From VXYL01 sp965199875 (GTDB taxonomy: Bacteria; Pseudomonadota; Gammaproteobacteria; Pseudomonadales; Azotimanducaceae), in NCBI GenBank assembly GCA_965199875.1, contig OZ241346.1, positions 2,170,001 to 2,234,000 of the forward strand: a DNA stretch of 64,000 bases. Direction: 5' to 3'. Each line of letters begins with the position of its first letter. The first letter of the stretch is position 1. Below the pieces are notes generated by a model, which did no database searches, was not told the origin of the DNA, and saw only the letters and a program-made list of their open reading frames with translations. Positions 17,138 through 25,032 of this stretch are shown here, in pieces. A program made the position numbers and the translations under genes.

Positions 17138-17737
17138 ATGGCAGACGACGCCCCGGACGGCGCCAAGGAAGCGGCACAGGCCGCTGGACAGTTCGCGTTC
17201 CTTGAAAACACGCTGCTGAAGAACCGCACGCTGACGATCATCGGCGAGATCGACACCGCGGTGGCCAGGCGAACCACCGAGAAACTGCTCGCGCTGGCGT
17301 TCGAGAGCGACGACCCCATCACCTTGTTCATCGGTTCGCCGGGCGGCCACGTCGAATCCGGCGACACGATTTTCGACATGATCCGCTTCATCAAGCCCGA
17401 GGTGCGCATCGTCGGCACCGGCTGGGTGGGAAGCATCGCCACGCACATCTACCTGGCGGTCGAACGGCAACATCGCTACGCGCTGCCGAACACCCGTTTC
17501 CTCATCCACCAGCCGGCCGGGGGCTTCGGCGGCGACGCATCGGACATCGAGATCCACGCTCGGGAAATCATCAAGACGCGGCAGCGCATCAACGGCATCA
17601 TCGCCGAACAGACCGGCCAGCCGCTTGAGCGCGTGGAGAAGGACACGGACCGGGATCACTGGATGAGCGTCGAAGAATCCATCGAGTACGGGCTGGTCGG
17701 CAGCGTCGTCGAGTCCGCCGCCGATCTGCCGAACTAG
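17138..17737 (+). CDS. ClpP-like serine protease (orphan)
   Basis: A 199-aa ClpP-fold protein. The catalytic triad aligns with E. coli ClpP as Ser99 (in GWVGSI), His124 (FLIHQP) and Asp173 (DTDRD). The stretch IEIHAREI, conserved in ClpP, is also intact. The residues around the nucleophile differ from the usual MGQAASM. No clpX, clpA or tig gene is adjacent, so it is probably a second, stand-alone ClpP-type peptidase. ATG 17138 gives a normal N-terminus without propeptide; the longer open frame upstream overlaps the cupin gene. Confidence 0.85.
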   Translation: MADDAPDGAKEAAQAAGQFAFLENTLLKNRTLTIIGEIDTAVARRTTEKLLALAFESDDPITLFIGSPGGHVESGDTIFDMIRFIKPEVRIVGTGWVGSIATHIYLAVERQHRYALPNTRFLIHQPAGGFGGDASDIEIHAREIIKTRQRINGIIAEQTGQPLERVEKDTDRDHWMSVEESIEYGLVGSVVESAADLPN

Positions 17738-17749
17738 ACCGGCCGAGCC

Positions 17750-18439
17750 ATGCAAACCGCCCGCATCGCCTTTGACGACCACGCCGTCAGCGGTCTGTTC
17801 ATGCCGGCCGAGGCCGCGCACCGCGCCACGCTGGTGTTCGGCCACGGCGCCGGAGCGGACATGCGCCACCGCAGCATGGAAGCCATCGCCGCGGCGTTCG
17901 CGAGCATCGGCGTGGCTACGCTGCGCTACAACTTTCCGTTCAAGGAAGCCGGCAAGTCGCGGGTGGACGGCCAGGCCGTTTCCACCGCCACCGTCGCCGC
18001 GGCCTTGGCCCATGCCCGAAGCCAAGCCGAGGGGCCCCATCTGCTTGGCGGCCACAGCTTCGGCGGGCGCATGGCCTCGCACGCGGTCGTGGAGCACGGC
18101 TTGAACGTCGCTGGCCTGATCTTCTGCTCCTTCCCTCTGCACGGCGTCGGCAAGCCAAGCACCCGGCGCGCCGAGCATCTCGACCGGATCGACGCGCCCA
18201 TGCTGTTCCTCTCCGGCAGCCGGGACGGCATGGCCCAGGCGCCGTTGCTCGAAGAAGTGGCGGCGCGGACGCGGGCCACGGTGCGCCGCCTCGACACCGC
18301 CGATCACGGCTACAAGGTGTTGAAGCGCACTCGGCAACGCAGCGACGACGTGTTCGAGGAGATCGCCAGCCACGCGGCCGCCTGGCTGAACTCCACGCTG
18401 ACCGGCGAACCACGAGGCCGCAGGAGCGCAAGCGCATGA
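17750..18439 (+). CDS. Alpha/beta hydrolase (KANL3/Tex30-like)
   Basis: A 229-aa hydrolase. The oxyanion segment is FGHGAGADM, the nucleophile elbow is GGHSFGGR, an acidic residue follows SGSRDG, and the catalytic histidine is in TADHGYK. This order matches the small dienelactone-hydrolase-like family found beside many proteobacterial metabolic genes. It starts 12 bases after the ClpP-like gene and overlaps the following FAH gene by ATGA, so all three are likely one transcript. Confidence 0.85.
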   Translation: MQTARIAFDDHAVSGLFMPAEAAHRATLVFGHGAGADMRHRSMEAIAAAFASIGVATLRYNFPFKEAGKSRVDGQAVSTATVAAALAHARSQAEGPHLLGGHSFGGRMASHAVVEHGLNVAGLIFCSFPLHGVGKPSTRRAEHLDRIDAPMLFLSGSRDGMAQAPLLEEVAARTRATVRRLDTADHGYKVLKRTRQRSDDVFEEIASHAAAWLNSTLTGEPRGRRSASA

Positions 18440-19308
18440 AACTCTGCACGTTCACCCACGGCCAGCGCACCCGCATTGGCGTCGTGGTCGGCGAACTGGT
18501 GATCGATCTGCCGGCGGTAGCCGGGCTGCCGGAGGACATGATCGCGTTCCTCGCCGCTGGCGACGAGGCGATGGCCGCGGCGCGGGAGGCGCAGACCCAT
18601 CCCGAGGTGGCGTTTCCGGTGGCCGACGTGACCTTGCAGGCGCCGGTGCCGAGGCCGGGGAAGATTCTCGCCATCGGCCTGAACTACGCCGACCACGTGG
18701 CCGAATCCGGCGGCGAAGCGCCCACGGTGCAGATGTGGTTCAACAAGCAGCGCAACGCCGCCAACCGCCCCTACGGACGCATCAACAAGCCAGCGGTTTC
18801 CGACATGCTCGACTACGAGGGCGAGCTGGCGTTCGTCGTTGGCAAGCGCGCCAAGCACGTGCCCGCCGAACGAGCCCACGAAGTGATCGCCGGCTACTGC
18901 TGCGGCAACGACGTCAGCGTGCGCGACTGGCAAGCGGCGTCGCGCACCATGCAGATGGGCAAGTCCTTCGACACCCACGCGCCGTTCGGCCCGTGGATCG
19001 TCACCGCCGACGAAGTGGGCGATCCGCACGATCTCGGCATCCGCACCGTGGTGAACGACGAAACGCGGCAGAGCTCGAACACCTCGCACCTCATCTTCAA
19101 CTGCTTCGACCAGGTGGAGCACCTCACCAAGGCGTTCACGCTGGACCCGGGCGACGTGATCTTCACCGGCACGTCTTCGGGCGTCGGTGCCGCCATGAAG
19201 CCGCCCAAGTGGCTGCAAGCGGGGGACGAAGTGACGGTGGAGATCGAGAAGGTGGGCTACATCCACCACACCGTGGCGGACGAAGACCCGCGAACCGTGA
19301 TCGGCTAG
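18436..19308 (+). CDS. Fumarylacetoacetate hydrolase family protein
   Basis: A 290-aa protein with a short N-terminal domain and a FAH catalytic domain: GLNYADHVAESG, then YEGELAFVVG carrying the metal-binding Glu, GNDVSVRDWQ, GKSFDTHAPFGPW, and FTGTSSGVG. Such enzymes cleave C-C bonds or decarboxylate beta-keto acids in aromatic breakdown. The exact substrate is unknown. ATG 18436 overlaps the upstream stop codon. Confidence 0.9.
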   Translation: MKLCTFTHGQRTRIGVVVGELVIDLPAVAGLPEDMIAFLAAGDEAMAAAREAQTHPEVAFPVADVTLQAPVPRPGKILAIGLNYADHVAESGGEAPTVQMWFNKQRNAANRPYGRINKPAVSDMLDYEGELAFVVGKRAKHVPAERAHEVIAGYCCGNDVSVRDWQAASRTMQMGKSFDTHAPFGPWIVTADEVGDPHDLGIRTVVNDETRQSSNTSHLIFNCFDQVEHLTKAFTLDPGDVIFTGTSSGVGAAMKPPKWLQAGDEVTVEIEKVGYIHHTVADEDPRTVIG

Positions 19309-19341
19309 ACGCGCCTTGCCAAGGGAAAGCCGACTGCGTCG

Positions 19342-20799
19342 CTATGCTTGACTGACGGCCAACCGCCAACGACGGCGCTCGCCGACCCCCTCGCCGCGGC
19401 AGACGCCGCGGCGCGCAAGCCCAGCCAACGCATCCGCGGCGTCTTGCTCGCCGCTCTGCACCAGCGTCGCCGCTTCCGCCAAGCCGGTTTCCCCCAGGCG
19501 CCACATCCGGTCGAGCAGCAGCAGTTCCGGCAACGACAGAACGTCGTTGCGGCGCTCCTCCTCGACCACCAGGCGCACGAAGTCCAAGTCCGGCTCGGCG
19601 CGGCTCAACGTCAGCGTCACCCCGGTTTGGCCGTCGGCGTCGTAGTGCGGCGTCGAACGCCCGCAGCGAATCTGGTCGGCGAACACGGCGTCCACGCCGC
19701 GCGCCGTACGCTCGACGATGCCAGCGCGTTTGAGGGCGTCCGCCAGCAATGGATTGCGCGGGCGCGGCGGCGTGACCAGCAGGTTGTCCAAGCGCACGCC
19801 CTCGGGCAGGCCGCCGGGATTGGAGATGCGCATCTCGCCCGCTCGCCACTGCACATGCACCGCGCCGTTGCGGGTGTAGTCGCGGTGGGTCAGCGCGTTG
19901 GCCAACCCCTCGCGAAAACCGATCGCCGAGTAGTTGGGAACGCCCACGCGCACCATGCCGACCATCAGCTCCCGCTCGCTCCGGCGCGCCCGAACGCGAG
20001 CTTCCAGTTCCTCGTGGACGCGCAGCAGGGGCCAGCGAAAGAAATCGTTCACCTCCACCGCCGCGTCCGCGAGCGCTTGAAACGCCACCTCGTGCGTGGG
20101 CAGCCGTTCCGCCAGCACGTCTTCCCTGCCGAACAGCAACAAGCCCAGCACCCGCACCGCAACCTCGCCGTTCCACGTTCTCACGGCGCCGAGGGCCTTG
20201 GCGAGATCCAGGTCGCTCAAGCCGAGCAGCGCCTCGTCGCCGCCCCGGTTTTCGCGGATGGCGCGTCGATAGCGGGCGAATTCCAACGGCTCGAGGGCGT
20301 CGAGCCCCACATCGGGCAACTCCACCGCCGAGTGGTCGAACGTGCCGAAGTCGGCTTGCCGGGAGTTCATTTCGTGGAAGTGGAAGGGCACGCAGGCCGG
20401 CTTGCCGTCGCCGCCCAAGGCGCGGCGCAGATAGCGGCCATCCGCCGTGCCCACCGGAGCGCGGCCCCTGGGCACGCGAATCGCCAACACGTCCTTGCCT
20501 TCCAACACGAACCGCTCGGCGTTCACGGCAAGCGCCGGGCGCGTGCGGTTGCTCACCAAAGCCTGCACGCGCAACACGTCGGTTCCCGCGCTCTGGTGCC
20601 GTGGACGCGCGCCGGTGATCTCGCCATCGTCCTCCACGCCCAGCAACACCCAACCTTCGCGGCCGTCGTCGCGGTTCGCCATGCAGGCGACGGTTTCGAC
20701 GAGCTCGCGGTCCGGCAAGCTGCCGCGCCGTTCGCTCTTGAACTCCACGGCAAGGGTTTCGCCGCCGGCGATGAGCGCCGCCAATTGCTCCGCGTTCAC
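19342..20799 (-). CDS. ATP-binding protein with AlbA_2 (Schlafen-like) domain
   Basis: A 485-aa protein. The N-terminal domain matches the AlbA_2/Schlafen pattern (TLAVEFKSER, then ETVACMANRDDG and WVLLGVEDDG). A central region with GFREGLANALTHRDY is typical of the HATPase_c_4 segment of these proteins, and a winged-helix-like C-terminus follows. Such proteins are often annotated as transcriptional regulators or RecG-like helicases, and some belong to defence loci. GTG 20799 is the likely start; TTG 20829 is also in frame. Function unassigned. Confidence 0.8.
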   Translation of the reverse strand: MNAEQLAALIAGGETLAVEFKSERRGSLPDRELVETVACMANRDDGREGWVLLGVEDDGEITGARPRHQSAGTDVLRVQALVSNRTRPALAVNAERFVLEGKDVLAIRVPRGRAPVGTADGRYLRRALGGDGKPACVPFHFHEMNSRQADFGTFDHSAVELPDVGLDALEPLEFARYRRAIRENRGGDEALLGLSDLDLAKALGAVRTWNGEVAVRVLGLLLFGREDVLAERLPTHEVAFQALADAAVEVNDFFRWPLLRVHEELEARVRARRSERELMVGMVRVGVPNYSAIGFREGLANALTHRDYTRNGAVHVQWRAGEMRISNPGGLPEGVRLDNLLVTPPRPRNPLLADALKRAGIVERTARGVDAVFADQIRCGRSTPHYDADGQTGVTLTLSRAEPDLDFVRLVVEEERRNDVLSLPELLLLDRMWRLGETGLAEAATLVQSGEQDAADALAGLARRGVCRGEGVGERRRWRLAVSQA

Positions 20800-20854
20800 G
20801 CGCCGTATCGTAGCGCAAGCGCTCGGCAACGCCGGCGGCGGCAGGCAGCCAAGC

Positions 20855-21403
20855 CTAATCGGGCGCGGCCCCGCTCGGACTCTTCACCCGGGCCGCCAAG
20901 GCGCGAACGTGGTCGTCTTCGGTGTCGAGCCGGGCCAAGGCGCTGGCGAGTTCCAGCAGGTAGTCGAGGTTGGCGCCGCTCGGCCCTTTCGAGCGCATGA
21001 TCTGGGCGGCGATGTCGTCCAGCGAAGCAGGGCCCAGGTACGCCGCGTTGTGCGCTGGCGCGACGTAGGTGACGCCTTGAACCGAGCGGCCGTCGTCGAG
21101 GCGAATGGCTACATCAAAGCGTTCGTAGCCGTTCTTTTCCCGATGGTCGAGGTGCGCGAAGACGGTCTCGTCCACCCGATAGGCAACGCCCACGCAGGCT
21201 TCCCCCGGCCGCGGAGTCAGAGTAGCGACTCGGCCCGGCGCTTCCGGCGTGCCCCGATGATCGTGGGAGCCCTGCCAGAAGCGCCGCGACCAGCCGCGAA
21301 CGACGGCCCGGCAGCGCTCGTGATAGGGAAAGTCCGCACGCCAGATCAGCGAGCCGTAGCCGTAGACCCAGTGTTGGCGAGGCGAACTCGGCGAGGAACG
21401 CAT
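20855..21403 (-). CDS. chaC: Gamma-glutamylcyclotransferase, ChaC family
   Basis: A 182-aa protein. The N-terminal YGSLIW is the substrate-binding loop of ChaC enzymes, and the catalytic glutamate is in DHREKNGYE. ChaC cleaves glutathione to 5-oxoproline and Cys-Gly in the cytoplasm. A gamma-glutamyltransferase gene, the periplasmic glutathione-degrading enzyme, lies 2 kb away. The start is ATG 21403; the upstream 201-aa gene ends 27 bases before it. Confidence 0.9.
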   Translation of the reverse strand: MRSSPSSPRQHWVYGYGSLIWRADFPYHERCRAVVRGWSRRFWQGSHDHRGTPEAPGRVATLTPRPGEACVGVAYRVDETVFAHLDHREKNGYERFDVAIRLDDGRSVQGVTYVAPAHNAAYLGPASLDDIAAQIMRSKGPSGANLDYLLELASALARLDTEDDHVRALAARVKSPSGAAPD

Positions 21404-21430
21404 CCGTCTGCGTCCTCGAGAAACCGCGCT

Positions 21431-22036
21431 TCAGATCGGCTGCGGGCCTTCGAACAGGCGCGGCAGGTAGCGGCGCGCCTTTCTGACCAGCTCCTCTTCC
21501 TTGGTGTCGCGGGCCGGCTGGCAGGCGATGCGATGCTTCATCCACCGCCAAAGCCGCCCTATGCCGGGGTCGCTGGCCGCCACGCGCTCGCTTCCGGTCA
21601 GCCCGAGGCGGCGGTTCACCCAGTCTGCGAGTTCGGCAGGAGTCGCCAAGTCGAGCAATCGGCGACGACGGCGGTAGTTCTGACGCGCCGCGCCCCGATG
21701 CGCGTGGCCGTGCCGCTTCATCTGCCCCAGAATGCGTCGGGAAGCGCGGGTGTCGCGCATCAGCGCGTCCAGATCGGTGCGCAAGCCCGCCAGCAAGTCG
21801 CGCCACTCGGCGCTGCCGGACGCCTTCTCCATGAGCGTGCCGATGGCGTGGGCGGCACGGTCGCGCTCGCCCATGCCGCCGTGCCGCGCCTTGTCGAAGA
21901 TCGCCTGCCAAACCGCCAGATCGCGCACCCGGTTGTTTCGGCACGGGCACAGTCCGCGCAACACCTCGCAACGTTCGCGGTGCCCGCCTTCGTTCAGCGC
22001 CGCAATCAGGCTTTCGACATCCAACGCTTTGCCCAT
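21431..22036 (-). CDS. Conserved-looking hypothetical protein, HEAT-like
   Basis: A 201-aa, mostly helical, Arg-rich protein. Phrases such as VLRGLCPCRNNRVRD and AAHAIGTLMEKA look like HEAT-type helices, and a very basic segment (RHGHAHRGAARQNYRRRRR) follows. It has no signal peptide or catalytic motif. It runs in the same direction as chaC with a 27-base gap. I do not recognise a function. Confidence 0.65.
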   Translation of the reverse strand: MGKALDVESLIAALNEGGHRERCEVLRGLCPCRNNRVRDLAVWQAIFDKARHGGMGERDRAAHAIGTLMEKASGSAEWRDLLAGLRTDLDALMRDTRASRRILGQMKRHGHAHRGAARQNYRRRRRLLDLATPAELADWVNRRLGLTGSERVAASDPGIGRLWRWMKHRIACQPARDTKEEELVRKARRYLPRLFEGPQPI

Positions 22037-22155
22037 GCCCGCGATACTACTACCAAGTCTTTTGGATTGGTGCTAGTTGGAACGAGAGCAGGGGCGGTGT
22101 TGGCGGGCCAGACGGCTTTGGCTACGGCGGAAGAACCGTGCAGCGCCGAGGCTTA

Positions 22156-22184
22156 GGCCGCACCCGGCGATGCCGAATGCGGCC
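22156..22184. repeat. Nested hairpin, candidate terminator after hsp20
   Basis: GGCCGCA (22156-22162) pairs with TGCGGCC (22178-22184). Inside it CGGC pairs with GCCG around a three-base loop, separated from the outer stem by CC/AA. It lies 10 bases past the hsp20 stop codon on the minus strand. There is no T-run, so it may be a factor-assisted terminator or mRNA-stabilising stem. Confidence 0.45.
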
Positions 22185-22193
22185 TTGAAGCGC

Positions 22194-22619
22194 CTACGCC
22201 GCTTCGACTTCGATGGTGCGGGCCTGGGCCTCGGCCACCTTGCCGATGGCGATGCTCACCACGCCGTCCTTGGCGCTCGCGTCGATCGCGGCAGGGTTGG
22301 CGTCCTCGGGCAGCCGGAAGCTGCGCGTGAACTTGCCGTAGCTGCGCTCCCGGCGGTGGACGCGGCCGTCTTCGTCGTTGGCGAAGCGCCGTTCGCCGGA
22401 GACGTGCAGCACGCCGCTCTTCAGTTCGATGCGGACGTCCTTCGCGTCGACGGCCGGCAGTTCCACCTCGACGCGGTAGGCGTCCTTGGTTTCGCGGATG
22501 TCCACCAGCGGCTGCCAGCGATGCACGTTGCCATTCGCATTCGCGCCGGCGAACGCATCGCGGTCGAAGAGCTGGCTCAGTTCACGGAACGGATCCCAGC
22601 GCACGATGTTCATGTTCAT
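22194..22619 (-). CDS. Small heat shock protein, Hsp20/alpha-crystallin family
   Basis: A 141-aa chaperone. The alpha-crystallin domain spans about residues 40-135, with VDIRETKDAYRVEVELPA at its start and the closing phrases SFRLPEDAN and AKDGVVSI. It holds unfolded proteins under stress without using ATP. ATG 22619 follows AAGAGGAGA. The minus strand carries CCCATACT about 41 bases upstream, resembling a sigma-32 -10 element. Confidence 0.92.
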   Translation of the reverse strand: MNMNIVRWDPFRELSQLFDRDAFAGANANGNVHRWQPLVDIRETKDAYRVEVELPAVDAKDVRIELKSGVLHVSGERRFANDEDGRVHRRERSYGKFTRSFRLPEDANPAAIDASAKDGVVSIAIGKVAEAQARTIEVEAA

Positions 22620-22659
22620 TTCGGTCTCCTCTTGAGATGAAGGTTGGTACGTTCGCCAA

Positions 22660-22667
22660 AGTATGGG
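22660..22667 (-). promoter_or_regulatory. Possible sigma-32-like -10 element of hsp20
   Basis: The minus strand reads CCCATACT, close to the heat-shock -10 consensus CCCATNT, 41 bases before the hsp20 start codon. No convincing CTTGAA -35 is found at the right distance, so this is only a weak candidate supported by the gene it precedes. Confidence 0.25.
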
Positions 22668-22744
22668 CCGCGCCAGCGGAAACAAAGACTTGAAATCGAC
22701 GAGCGACGCCCCACGCACGACGGTAAAACCGGCGAACTCCTTGT

Positions 22745-23125
22745 ATGCTCACAGCCCATGCCCACTGCCCGAGACTTGCCGTCGAACGTTCAGCGTTCGC
22801 TCACGCGGCTTGCCGAATCGTTCAGGCCTTCGGGAGCGGCACCGGCGGTTGGACGCCCCTCGACGCCATCATCCCCGCTTTGATGGCGTCCGACGACTTC
22901 GGAAAGCCCGTGGACGAGGAGTCCGCCGCGACGGTGCTCGAAGAGCTCTGCGCCAGCGGCTACATCGAGAAAGGGCTGGGCGAGTTCCGCCCGGCCCTGC
23001 CGTCACTGGCGTCGCACTTCAAGGCCGTTCAACTCGATCTGGCGCCGAACAACCAAGTGGTCCGGGCCGTGCGCACGGCACTGTCCGATCGCGACCATCA
23101 TCAACCGCATGGACCTGGCGGCTAA
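22745..23125 (+). CDS. Short hypothetical protein, possibly a gene remnant
   Basis: A 126-aa open frame in the gap between hsp20 and ggt. Residues about 35-95 (GWTPLDAIIPALM, then VLEELCASGYIEK and FRPALPSLASHF) look like the winged-helix tail that closes many AAA/STAND ATPases. The first 30 residues look less natural, and a neighbouring frame gives a better N-terminus, so a frameshift or truncation is likely. It may be the end of a lost ATPase gene. Confidence 0.4.
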   Translation: MLTAHAHCPRLAVERSAFAHAACRIVQAFGSGTGGWTPLDAIIPALMASDDFGKPVDEESAATVLEELCASGYIEKGLGEFRPALPSLASHFKAVQLDLAPNNQVVRAVRTALSDRDHHQPHGPGG

Positions 23126-23127
23126 CG

Positions 23128-24894
23128 CTAGCGCCCAGCGGCGCTGCCGGAGTTGCGCGGGTCGGCAACGCCGATCAAGGCATCGCCCAAGCGCATCGTC
23201 GAGTTCGCGTCGCCAACGCGGAAGGGAACCTCGCGCAGTTCCACATGGCCGAACTTGCCCAGCCGCTTCGCCGCCTTGGGCGTCAGCCGGTCCGCTTCGT
23301 AGATCACCGCGTTCGGCATCCACTGGTGGTGGAATCGGGGCGCGGCCACCGCAGCGGCCAGATCCATGCCGTGGTCGAGCACGTTCACCAGCACCTGCAG
23401 CACGGTGGTGATGATGGTGCTGCCGCCGGGAGAGCCGGTCACCAGGTATGGTTCGCCCTCGCGCATGACGATGGTCGGCGTCATCGAACTCAGCATGCGC
23501 TTGCCAGGCTCGATGGCGTTGGCGTCGCCGCCGAGCAGTCCGAAGGCGTTGGCGACGCCGGGCTTGCTGGAGAAGTCGTCCATTTCGTTGTTGAGCAGAA
23601 AGCCAGCGCCGGGGACGACGATCTTCGAGCCGTAGCTGAGGTTCAACGTCGTCGTGTAGGCCACGGCGTTGCCAGCGGCGTCCATCACCGAGACGTGGGT
23701 GGTTTCGGTTCCTTCTTCGGGCCAGGCCCGGCCAGCGCCGATGGCTTCGGACAGCGACGCCTTGCGCGGGTCGAAGTCCGCGAAGCGCTCACGGGCGTAT
23801 TTCTTGTCGACGAGCATCGCCGCGGGAACTTCGTGGTAGTCCGGATCGCCCAGGTGCTCGGCGCGGTCGGCATAGGCTCTGCGCTCCGCTTCGACCATCA
23901 GGTGAACCGTCGCCGGGCTGCCGAAGCCAAGGCTCGCCAGGTCGTAGGCTTCCAGCATGTTCAGCATCTGCACCACCAGCAGCCCGCCCGAGGACGGCGG
24001 CGGCATGGACAGAATCTCGTAGCCGCGGTAGGTGCCGCGCACCGGCTGGCGCCAGATCGGGCGGTAGTCCGCCAGGTCGCGCTTGCTCACCAGTCCGTCG
24101 CCGCGCTTCATCTCGGCGACGATGAGATCCGCGGTGCGCCCGGCGTAGAAGCCGTCGCGGCCGGTTTCGGATATCCGCCGCAGCGTGCCGGCCAGATCCG
24201 GCTGCAGGAACGGATCGCCGGCGGCGTAGGCGCTGCCGTCGGGCTTTGCGAACTTGGCGGCGCTGGCCGGATAGGGGGCGAACGCCTGCCGCTGCCGTTG
24301 CAGCTGGCCGGCGATGTCCTCCGGCAGCGCAAAGCCCTGTTCGGCCAAGCGCAGCGCCGGCGCAATCACCTCCTGGCGCGACAGCGTGCCGTGCCGTGCA
24401 AGCACCTCCAGCAAGCCAGCCACGGTTCCCGGCACGCCGACGGCGAGGTGCGACGCCGTGGAGAGCCCCTCCACCACCTCGCCGTTGTCGTCCAGATACA
24501 TGTCCCGCCCGGCGGCGAACGGCGCGGTTTCCCGATGATCGTTCGCCACCACGCGACCGTCGGCCAAGCGGATCACCATGAAGCCGCCGCCGCCGAGATT
24601 GCCAGCAGAGGGATAGGTGACCGCCAGGGCGAAGCCGGCCGCCACGGCCGCGTCGATGGCATTGCCGCCACGGCCGAGGATCTCCGCGCCGACCTCCGAA
24701 GCCAGCGGCGAGCGGGTTGCGACCACGCCGCGTTTGCCGTGCGCGACTTCCCGTTCCGCCGCGAACGCGAAGACCAGCCCAAGCGTCGCTGCCAAAACCG
24801 TGCCGGCCTTGGCGAGCCGATGCAAGCCGCGAATACCGCTGCTCAGAATCGGCTGGTTGGTCGCGGACGCTCGCGGGTTCGAAAGTCGTGGCAT
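23128..24894 (-). CDS. ggt: Gamma-glutamyltransferase
   Basis: A 588-aa precursor. The N-terminal hydrophobic segment (about 20-45) directs export. The family signature region reads ILGRGGNAIDAAVA. Autocleavage should occur before Thr399 in TETTHVSV, producing large and small subunits, with the catalytic Thr at the new N-terminus. The small subunit contains SSMTPTIV and TGSPGG. It splits glutathione and other gamma-glutamyl compounds in the periplasm. ATG 24894 follows TAGGAGA; the frame is open 25 codons higher without a ribosome site. Confidence 0.94.
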   Translation of the reverse strand: MPRLSNPRASATNQPILSSGIRGLHRLAKAGTVLAATLGLVFAFAAEREVAHGKRGVVATRSPLASEVGAEILGRGGNAIDAAVAAGFALAVTYPSAGNLGGGGFMVIRLADGRVVANDHRETAPFAAGRDMYLDDNGEVVEGLSTASHLAVGVPGTVAGLLEVLARHGTLSRQEVIAPALRLAEQGFALPEDIAGQLQRQRQAFAPYPASAAKFAKPDGSAYAAGDPFLQPDLAGTLRRISETGRDGFYAGRTADLIVAEMKRGDGLVSKRDLADYRPIWRQPVRGTYRGYEILSMPPPSSGGLLVVQMLNMLEAYDLASLGFGSPATVHLMVEAERRAYADRAEHLGDPDYHEVPAAMLVDKKYARERFADFDPRKASLSEAIGAGRAWPEEGTETTHVSVMDAAGNAVAYTTTLNLSYGSKIVVPGAGFLLNNEMDDFSSKPGVANAFGLLGGDANAIEPGKRMLSSMTPTIVMREGEPYLVTGSPGGSTIITTVLQVLVNVLDHGMDLAAAVAAPRFHHQWMPNAVIYEADRLTPKAAKRLGKFGHVELREVPFRVGDANSTMRLGDALIGVADPRNSGSAAGR

Positions 24895-24973
24895 GGGATC
24901 TCCTACTGGGCTGGGCTTGGGATGCCGCGCCGACTTGCTGCCGGCCCGGACTTTGTCGAAGCCTAGCAATCCG

Positions 24974-24991
24974 CCTTGCTTGGCAGCAAGG
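24974..24991. terminator. Inverted repeat after TRAP receptor gene, possible terminator
   Basis: CCTTGCT (24974-24980) and AGCAAGG (24985-24991) form a perfect 7-bp stem with a TGGC loop. It lies 42 bases downstream of the TRAP receptor stop on the minus strand and before ggt. There is no T-run. Confidence 0.4.
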
Positions 24992-25032
24992 AGGTGGCGT
25001 CAGACGGCCCCAAGGTCACTTCTAAGCGGAAA

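Noticed and set aside
16445..18373. A 642-aa frame ending in the cupin.
   Set aside because: Upstream of 16930 it runs antisense to the ClpP-like and hydrolase genes; only the last 161 residues are cupin-like.
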